From Oscillospiraceae bacterium (GTDB lineage: Bacteria > Bacillota > Clostridia > Oscillospirales > Ruminococcaceae), in NCBI GenBank assembly GCA_902362965.1, contig CABIYQ010000018.1, positions 1-6,019 on the forward strand: DNA of 6,019 nt. The letters are read 5' to 3'. The notes below the pieces were generated by a model, which made no database searches, was not told the origin of the DNA, and worked only from the letters and a program-made list of their open reading frames with translations. The number at the start of each line of letters is the position of its first letter. The first letter of the stretch is position 1. The position numbers were made by a program, and so were the translations under genes. This document shows positions 1-4,157 of this stretch, in pieces.

Positions 1-1268
1 AAGTCCGCATCATCGGGAAGAATCAGTTCTACAGGTTTAGGTTTCCCGTCTTCATCATGAGGTGACAAAAGATTTCTGACCACGCTCATCATGTATGTGG
101 TGGAATCATAATAATATGCATGTTTCATTCTCTGACCGAATTTAACAGGGAATATTTCCATCTGTTTGAAACGCTGAGGATTACTCCGCTTCATTTGTCT
201 TAATCTGTCCACAACACCGCCGCCTACGCCGCCGTCATCTATCTTAACAGCAACAGGACGTTTATATTTAGGATATTTTTTAAGCAATTTATCATAACAC
301 ATCACTATATCATCAGCAGTCTTCATGGTATCCTGTCCCTGACGTTTGCAGACAATATCTGCCTTTTCATTGACTTTGTGACCAATAACGGTCTTATCGT
401 CCCCGAATCTTGCGACATCACAGCCAATATGGATAAGGTCGGGTATTTCCGGTTCTTCAAAATCTTTCACAGACGATGTTGACGTTAATATCAATTCCAT
501 AGGAATGAAAACATCATCTTCCTGTTTAGGAAATTCTCCGTCAACACGTACACGGACAAAATTTGAATCCTTCCCATATTTGCGCTCCATAGCCGCTATA
601 TTTTCCTTATTGGTTCTGGAGCTGTCACGGGAAGAAACTCTGTGGCATTTATACAACCCTCTGTCACAGGTATGAGAATCGTAAAAAATACCGGAGGTCT
701 TTGTAGGATTTCCGCACATAAGCAGCTTATTATTTGCGCCGGAAAGCGTACCGAGAATCGCCTCCATAATAGGGTCGGCAACACCTGAAGCCTCGTGAAC
801 GATAAAGAGCATGTTGTCCTCGTGAAAGCCCTGCATGTTTTCGGGCTTTGTGGCAGTACGTGCAGTCGCAAACCAGCGTTCTTCATATCCCTCGACAGAA
901 ACCTTTGTTTTAGTCCATTTTAAAACCGCTTTCAAGAGCGGACTTTTTGACTGCCATTTTGAAACCTCTGCCCAGAGTACGTCATTAAGCTGCTGTTTAG
1001 TGGGAGCAGTTGCTACAACACGGGAATACGGGAAACAGGACAAAAACCACAGGCACAAAACAGCTTCACAACCAGTCTTTCCAACGCCCTGACCGGAACG
1101 CACCGTAACTTTAGGAAACTCCGCTATATCCGCAAATACTTCCTTCTGCCATTTGTCAGGCTCAAACTGACAAACCTCATAGGCGAACAGTTCGGGAGAT
1201 TTGCGGTATTCGGGGATTTTTTTCTTAAAAGCTTTTATAAGCCTGTGGTATTTATTCTTCCTGTTCAT
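1..1268 (-). CDS. terL: Phage terminase large subunit (partial, 3' end beyond window)
   Basis: ATP-driven DNA packaging motor and headful/cos nuclease, acting at the portal of the procapsid. The frame is open for 422 codons from the ATG at 1268 to the window edge. Visible motifs in order: an adenine/Q-like stretch around PDKWQKEV (37-44), Walker A SGQGVGKT (58-65), a Walker B-like LFIVHEASG (about 154-162), then the RNase H-fold nuclease with DVARFGDD (284-291) and a second acidic cluster IDDGGVGGG (343-351). These match Firmicutes phage large terminases. Walker B has His158 where Asp is usual, while the catalytic Glu159 is kept. The start at 1268 has GGAG nine bases upstream; an in-frame ATG at 1274 is too close to that site. 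The gene overlaps the upstream small terminase-like gene by 17 bases, implying translational coupling. Only the C-terminal end is missing. Confidence 0.95.
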   Translation of the reverse strand, partial: MNRKNKYHRLIKAFKKKIPEYRKSPELFAYEVCQFEPDKWQKEVFADIAEFPKVTVRSGQGVGKTGCEAVLCLWFLSCFPYSRVVATAPTKQQLNDVLWAEVSKWQSKSPLLKAVLKWTKTKVSVEGYEERWFATARTATKPENMQGFHEDNMLFIVHEASGVADPIMEAILGTLSGANNKLLMCGNPTKTSGIFYDSHTCDRGLYKCHRVSSRDSSRTNKENIAAMERKYGKDSNFVRVRVDGEFPKQEDDVFIPMELILTSTSSVKDFEEPEIPDLIHIGCDVARFGDDKTVIGHKVNEKADIVCKRQGQDTMKTADDIVMCYDKLLKKYPKYKRPVAVKIDDGGVGGGVVDRLRQMKRSNPQRFKQMEIFPVKFGQRMKHAYYYDSTTYMMSVVRNLLSPHDEDGKPKPVELILPDDAD

Positions 1269-1722
1269 TTTCATCTTCTCCGAGAAGAGCGTCTATCCAA
1301 GCTTCAGCCATACTGCTTTCGGCTGTTTCGCTGCTGCCCAGCATTTCCCTTAATTCACGAACTGCCGAAACATCAGGCAGAGCCGTTTTCTTAATATGCT
1401 TTACTTTTTTTCTTCCCTTACCGTCAACTGTGATTTCTTCTTCTGAATATTCTCCGCCGGAAGCTGCCAGAATCAATGCTTTTTGAAGCTCTGCTTCTAC
1501 AAGGTCGGGATTTGACTGTATAAACTCGGCAAACTCCTCATTGCGTTTTTTAAATTCATTGATTAATCTATCACGCTGCGGCTTGCTGTCTGTTTTTAAA
1601 AACTCATCATACAGGCTCTTTATACTATTTAAATTTCCGCCTTTTATCCTTTTCTGACTGACCTCATATTCATCAATTCCTTCAAGCAGAGATCTAATGC
1701 TTTTTTTATTTAATGCGCCCAA
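1252..1722 (-). CDS. Putative terminase small subunit
   Basis: Probable DNA-recognition partner of the large terminase, called from position and a C-terminal signature. The stretch ALILAASGG...EEEITVDGKGRKKVKHIKKTALPDVSAVREL resembles the oligomerisation region of many small terminases (Ala-rich helix, acidic beta strand, basic beta strand, then P-D-x-(S/T)-A helix). The N-terminal ~90 residues are charged and helical, without a helix-turn-helix I can recognise; the C-terminus is acidic (DENEQEE). The longest frame starts at a GTG at 1740 with no ribosome binding site. A TTG at 1722 has AAAGGA nine bases upstream and is preferred, giving 156 residues (162 from the GTG). It overlaps the large terminase by 17 bases. 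A terminator-like hairpin lies just upstream. It could instead be a packaging accessory protein, because a gp27-like protein in the same operon is a rival small terminase. Confidence 0.7.
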   Translation of the reverse strand: MGALNKKSIRSLLEGIDEYEVSQKRIKGGNLNSIKSLYDEFLKTDSKPQRDRLINEFKKRNEEFAEFIQSNPDLVEAELQKALILAASGGEYSEEEITVDGKGRKKVKHIKKTALPDVSAVRELREMLGSSETAESSMAEAWIDALLGEDENEQEE

Positions 1723-1751
1723 AATACCACGTCCTTTCACGGTATAAAAAT

Positions 1752-1770
1752 AAGGGCAAATTATGCCCTT
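1752..1770 (-). terminator. Terminator-like hairpin just upstream of the terminase genes
   Basis: A perfect 7-bp stem (AAGGGCA / TGCCCTT) with a 5-nt loop is followed on the minus strand by ATTTTTATA. It ends about 30 nt before the likely TTG start of the small terminase-like gene, so a working terminator here would cut the packaging genes off from upstream transcription unless overridden. The T run is interrupted by an A and the stem is short, so it may be leaky or conditional. It forms the 3' end of the second copy of the leader repeat. Confidence 0.55.
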
Positions 1771-1868
1771 TTAAGCGATTCTGTTTTTTAGAGATAAATT
1801 TTACGTCCAAATAATTTTAAACGGTTATAAAGAGTGTATAATGCTTATTAAAGGCATATTTTATTTCA
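1767..1868 (-). repeat. Leader repeat unit, promoter-distal copy
   Basis: Shares ordered blocks with the unit at 1905-2005. On the plus strand these are AAGCGATT(C/T)TGTTTTT, then TAATTT, then AAACGGTT, then AAGAG, then GCATATTT. They lie at a nearly constant offset of 137-138 nt. On the minus strand it runs into the hairpin at 1752-1770. Confidence 0.6.
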
Positions 1869-1904
1869 ATCCGTTTCCGAATATACAAATAAAGGCCTGT
1901 CAGC

Positions 1905-2005
1905 CCCTGTAAGCGATTTTGTTTTTACCCCTATAATTTCACCAATAATTTCTTAAAACGGTTTTCAAGAGGGTCTGAATCGTTTTCTAACGCATATTTC
2001 ATTCA
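1905..2005 (-). repeat. Leader repeat unit, promoter-proximal copy
   Basis: Diverged copy of the unit at 1767-1868, offset by 137-138 nt with matching blocks in the same order. On the minus strand it is followed by a weak hairpin (1891-1908: AGGGGCU, loop GACA, GGCCUUU, with G-U pairs) and AUUUGUAUA. Both copies therefore end in the same kind of structure although the hairpin sequences differ. Confidence 0.6.
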
Positions 2006-2060
2006 GATATGCTTCGCCATTCGGCAATTCAGTTTTAAAAAGCCGTTTTTATATATTCCG

Positions 2061-2109
2061 CTGCGCCGATCGGTACGGGACGCATCAACCGTACTTCAGC
2101 ATAACGCAG
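2061..2109 (-). promoter_or_regulatory. Two-tier hairpin directly downstream of the NusG-like gene
   Basis: Outer arms CTGCG (2061-2065) and CGCAG (2105-2109) enclose inner arms GTACGG (2073-2078) and CCGTAC (2089-2094), with a 10-nt loop and an asymmetric internal loop. It lies 7 nt after the NusG-like stop codon. No T run follows on the minus strand, so it does not look like a terminator in that direction. It could be a recognition hairpin for the NusG paralogue or a protein-binding DNA site; this is inference from position. Confidence 0.4.
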
Positions 2110-2115
2110 GGATTT

Positions 2116-2604
2116 TTAAATAAGTTCAATAGGCAGTGTGACCTTATGTTTTATTCCGCAGATAGATATTACAGTCTTTGCACGCCTCTGACGAATATCG
2201 ATCGAAGCATATTCTCCTCCGTATTTTCTTAGAGGTCCTGACATTATCATCTTTCTTCCGTCAACAGTTACAAAAACCCTTGACGGTTCTATAGGCTTAC
2301 CGTTATTCCAGAGCCAATTGATAAACGGGATTTCATTTTCACGTATTGCCTGCGGTTTTCCCTTTCCGATAAAATTTATAACTCCATCGGTATTTTTAAC
2401 CTTATAATAATCTTTTTCGGTTATGGATTTATCCGATTCAAGAAATATGTATCCAGTAAATACAAGCTTATTTTCCAATCTCCATGTGCCTCCACGGCGT
2501 ATACTCATAAGCTTTTCGGGAATTTTAATATTAAATCCAAGTCTTTTTAACAAAACTCCGGAGGAAAGCTCACAGCCTGTTTTAGTCTGAACAACGTACA
2601 TCAT
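2116..2604 (-). CDS. NusG-family processive antiterminator (LoaP/RfaH-like paralogue)
   Basis: NusG-family proteins bind RNA polymerase and alter pausing and termination. The 162-residue protein has the NusG layout. The N-terminal NGN domain spans about 1-100, starting MYVVQTKTGCE, with FTGYIFLE near 49-56 and the VKNTDGVINFIGKGKPQAI segment typical of 'N-T-x-G-V-x-x-F-I/V-G'. A C-terminal KOW domain (about 108-162) includes MSGPLRKYGGEYASID and ends in VTLPIELI. Housekeeping nusG sits with secE and rplK; here it lies in a phage operon, so this is a specialised paralogue. It starts at 2604 with AGGAGG ten bases upstream and overlaps the upstream gene by ATGA (4 bases). It is followed at once by a structured non-coding leader and then the terminase genes, which are probably its regulatory target. 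The NusG family assignment is strong; the specific target is inferred. Confidence 0.85.
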   Translation of the reverse strand: MMYVVQTKTGCELSSGVLLKRLGFNIKIPEKLMSIRRGGTWRLENKLVFTGYIFLESDKSITEKDYYKVKNTDGVINFIGKGKPQAIRENEIPFINWLWNNGKPIEPSRVFVTVDGRKMIMSGPLRKYGGEYASIDIRQRRAKTVISICGIKHKVTLPIELI

Positions 2605-3149
2605 AGCTTTTCTTCCTCCTCTTTTAAAAATTCCTTGACTTGTCTGTATAATTCAGGGCGTTTTACCGCCATGGCATCGAATATCATTGTTTTAAACTGA
2701 TCCGCTCCGTTTTCAAGAAGCTCTTTGGACTTTAGATCGGCGTTACGTTTATATGCTGCCGCTCTGGTCAGTGAAACTGCCGATTTGACTAGAGTGTCAA
2801 AATCCTTTGATTTTATTTCCTCTGACGGTATCTGACTTACAGCATCCAGTACCTGACTGCTTATAATGCGAAGTATACCCTCAGCCATATCAATATCGGG
2901 GTATCTGTTGATTTCTTCCATCAGCGCTCTGAAATTTTCCTGAGAAACTCTCAATCTTTCAAGAGACTCCCTGAAATGCTTTACATATCTGTGAACGCTG
3001 CCTATTGATATCTCTGTTCCGGTATCCTTTATGTAGTCCACGATTTCACGATAGGTAAAACCGGCACGTATCATCTCATCTACAGTCTCTTTAATATCAG
3101 GCTCAAGACCGTCAATAATACTGTGTCTTCTGTTTCCGAGAGTGTTCAT
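2601..3149 (-). CDS. DUF3486 family phage protein (Mu gp27-like)
   Basis: A 182-residue protein matching the DUF3486/Mu gp27 pattern: RRHSIIDGLEPDIKETVDEMI at the N-terminus, a helix-turn-helix-like region around 29-58 (AGFTYREIVDYI...ISIGSVHRYVKHF), a long helical section (60-145) and a charged Glu/Lys C-terminus. In Mu this gene lies directly before the large terminase and has been proposed as the small terminase, so a DNA-binding packaging or regulatory role is likely. The ATG at 3149 has a textbook AGGAGG six bases upstream. The stop overlaps the next start as ATGA, so it is coupled to the NusG-like gene. Here it is separated from the large terminase by three elements (NusG paralogue, leader, another small terminase-like gene), unlike Mu. 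The family call is confident, the role less so. Confidence 0.8.
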   Translation of the reverse strand: MNTLGNRRHSIIDGLEPDIKETVDEMIRAGFTYREIVDYIKDTGTEISIGSVHRYVKHFRESLERLRVSQENFRALMEEINRYPDIDMAEGILRIISSQVLDAVSQIPSEEIKSKDFDTLVKSAVSLTRAAAYKRNADLKSKELLENGADQFKTMIFDAMAVKRPELYRQVKEFLKEEEEKL

Positions 3150-3159
3150 ATCACACCTC

Positions 3160-3492
3160 CTACAGAGTTATACAGTCATCTGTTTTTTTACCTACCAAAA
3201 TACGCACGCCCTCAGCTGTAAGCTTTGCCGACAGACATTTAAACGGAGCGTCCGCAAGAGTTGTCGGTTTTCCGTTATCCGTATTTCTCAGCTTTACATA
3301 TCCGCTTTCATACAGATAATCAATGCTTCTGACAATCTCATATTCCTCCAGATCTGAAAGAACATATTTGATTTCAGTTAATTTTTTGAAATCTCCTGCC
3401 AGTATGTTCAGCATTTGCAGAATACGTCCGTTATTAACAAAGAAATTACCGTTTTCAATTTCCTGTTTTAATTTATCCGCTTCATAATTCAC
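3160..3492 (-). CDS. Small winged-helix phage protein (Mu gp26-like)
   Basis: A 110-residue protein. The core from about 22 to 105 reads as a winged helix: helix GRILQMLNIL, helices around LSDLEEYEIVRSIDYLYESGYV, a wing with KLRN...PTTL, then CLSAKLTAEGVRILVGKKTDD. The closing 'L-T-x-x-G-x-x-(I/V)' pattern is what the gp26-position proteins (VpaChn25_0724 family) of Mu-like phages show. Its place between a gp25-like and a gp27-like gene supports that. The start is a GTG at 3492 with GGAGG nine bases upstream; it shares one base with the preceding stop (TAGTG). Ten bases separate its stop from the next start. Function in Mu-like phages is unknown; DNA binding is only suggested by the fold. Confidence 0.65.
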   Translation of the reverse strand: MNYEADKLKQEIENGNFFVNNGRILQMLNILAGDFKKLTEIKYVLSDLEEYEIVRSIDYLYESGYVKLRNTDNGKPTTLADAPFKCLSAKLTAEGVRILVGKKTDDCITL

Positions 3493-3788
3493 TATTTTCC
3501 GCCTCCTTTAATTTCAAGAAGAATATCCATTATTTTATCAAGCTTACGACGGTTCTCCGTTTGCTCTCTGAAGAAATCTTCTTTCGTTATGTAATCCTCT
3601 TTAATTTTTGCAATGTCCTTTTTACAGTCTTCAAGTTCCGAAGATAAAGCGTAACGTGACTTTATTTCAGTAATATTTCTTTTGCATTCATCCAGCTCCG
3701 AAATGGTTCTTTTAAGAAAAAATGCAACAACTCCTATTCCGCACGTCAAAGCAAGCTGAAATATATTTGTAAAAATATCTGTATTCAT
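3492..3788 (-). CDS. Membrane-anchored coiled-coil phage protein (DUF2730/Mu gp25-like)
   Basis: A 98-residue protein with one predicted transmembrane helix near residues 5-25 (IFQLALTCGIGVVAFFL). A Lys/Glu-rich coiled coil follows (about 26-95), containing two similar segments, DECKRNITEIKSRY and EDCKKDIAKIKEDY. This is the layout of Mu gp25/DUF2730 proteins, and the gene heads a gp25-26-27 series. The frame is open back to a GTG at 3821, but that codon has no ribosome binding site and lies inside the dyad. The ATG at 3786-3788 has AAGGAGG five bases upstream and is the clear start. It is the first gene after the operon promoter. A holin-accessory or XhlA-type role is possible, but XhlA proteins carry the membrane helix at the other end. 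Confidence 0.6.
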   Translation of the reverse strand: MNTDIFTNIFQLALTCGIGVVAFFLKRTISELDECKRNITEIKSRYALSSELEDCKKDIAKIKEDYITKEDFFREQTENRRKLDKIMDILLEIKGGGK

Positions 3789-3811
3789 GGTATCCTCCTT
3801 CCTATAAATAA

Positions 3812-3857
3812 AAATACGCACTGTATAACCTTGACTATAATTATACAGTACGTATTT
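3812..3857. promoter_or_regulatory. Dyad 1: candidate operator over the operon promoter
   Basis: Arms AAATACGCACTGTATA (3812-3827) and TATACAGTACGTATTT (3842-3857) are inverted copies with one mismatch, separated by 14 bp. The outer AAATAC/GTATTT and inner TGTATA/TATACA blocks recur exactly in dyad 2. Overlap with the -10 element suggests a regulator-binding site; in the minus-strand transcript only the left arm would be present. Confidence 0.6.
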
Positions 3858-3868
3858 AACTTTGTAAA
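3840..3868 (-). promoter_or_regulatory. Promoter of the phage operon
   Basis: The -35 TTTACA (3868-3863), a 17-bp spacer and the -10 TATAAT (3845-3840) are a near-consensus sigma-A promoter. The predicted transcription start is near 3833, about 45 nt before the ATG at 3788. The right arm of the dyad at 3812-3857 covers the -10 and part of the spacer and the left arm lies in the early transcribed region, as expected for a repressor operator. Confidence 0.65.
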
Positions 3869-3930
3869 ATCACATTCTTCACTTTTTTACTTCCCTTGCT
3901 GATTTTATTTTTAACTTTATTATAAAACAA

Positions 3931-3980
3931 AAAAATACATTATGTATAATAACAGATACAATTATACATAATGTATTTTT
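3931..3980. repeat. Dyad 2: perfect 20-bp inverted repeat
   Basis: Arms at 3931-3950 and 3961-3980 are perfectly complementary over 20 bp with a 10-nt loop. Within them, cores AAATACATTATGTATA (3933-3948) and TATACATAATGTATTT (3963-3978) have the same 16-bp arm length and 14-bp gap as dyad 1, and share its outer and inner blocks. The A-run/T-run flanks could suggest a two-way terminator, but the stem is almost all A/T, so a binding site is more likely. Confidence 0.6.
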
Positions 3981-4078
3981 AATTATATAATTATATTTTT
4001 TCTATCAATTACTTTTATTGATAATATGCAAATAGATAAATTTAAATTTGTACATTTGGTATAATTTGTTAAATTTTA

Positions 4079-4107
4079 TTGATTTAGATATTTTATCGTG
4101 ATATACT
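4079..4107 (+). promoter_or_regulatory. Promoter of the SIR2-TPR gene
   Basis: The -35 TTGATT (4079-4084), a 17-bp spacer and the -10 TATACT (4102-4107) with an upstream TG at 4099-4100 (extended -10) give a start near 4114, about 44 nt before the ATG. A second extended -10, TGGTATAAT at 4057-4065, has no clear -35 and could be an alternative start site. The gene thus appears to be expressed independently of the phage operon. Confidence 0.55.
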
Positions 4108-4157
4108 ATATATAGATATTATTTGTTATAAATTTTCAAGAAGAAGGTATTTACAAT

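Larger units (their letters stand above)
1741..2115 (-). promoter_or_regulatory. 375-nt non-coding leader between the NusG paralogue and terminase genes
   Basis: No credible open frame is seen on either strand; the longest minus-strand frames are tiny and lack a ribosome binding site. In transcription order it holds a long-range hairpin (2061-2109), two diverged ~100-nt repeat units (1905-2005 and 1767-1868), and a T-tailed hairpin after each. Placement directly after a NusG-family gene and directly before the terminase genes suggests an antitermination leader. Alternatives are a pac/cos packaging site bound by the small terminase, or a duplicated phage small RNA. I see no convincing promoter inside it. 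Confidence 0.5.
3789..4157. other. Divergent AT-rich intergenic control region
   Basis: No coding frame of note. It contains a minus-strand promoter for the phage operon, two matching dyads, a stretch of nearly pure A/T, and a plus-strand promoter for the SIR2 gene. It marks a sharp drop in GC between the phage operon and the SIR2-TPR gene, consistent with the latter being acquired cargo. Confidence 0.7.

Noticed and set aside
596..886. Open frame of 96 codons on the minus strand
   Set aside because: It lies wholly inside the large terminase in another frame and its protein is Cys/Pro/Thr-rich without any family feature.
835..1092. Open frame of 85 codons on the plus strand
   Set aside because: Antisense to the Walker-containing part of the large terminase, no ribosome binding site and no recognisable domain.
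2056..2105. Short minus-strand peptide frame after the NusG-like gene
   Set aside because: Only about 16 codons (ATG through a TAA), no ribosome binding site, and it overlaps the two-tier hairpin.
2041..2115. tRNA gene in the leader
   Set aside because: The nested arms do not form a cloverleaf: there is no T-arm GTTC motif and no anticodon arm of the right size.
3142..3357. Open frame of 71 codons on the plus strand
   Set aside because: Antisense to the winged-helix gene, with low-complexity composition and no context.
3789..3821. N-terminal extension of the gp25-like protein to a GTG at 3821
   Set aside because: The extra codons read through the AAGGAGG ribosome binding site and a dyad arm, and lie almost at the predicted transcription start; the ATG at 3788 is far better placed.
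3931..3980. Rho-independent bidirectional terminator
   Set aside because: The stem is perfect and flanked by A and T runs, but it is nearly all A/T and matches the promoter-overlapping dyad, so a binding site explains it better.
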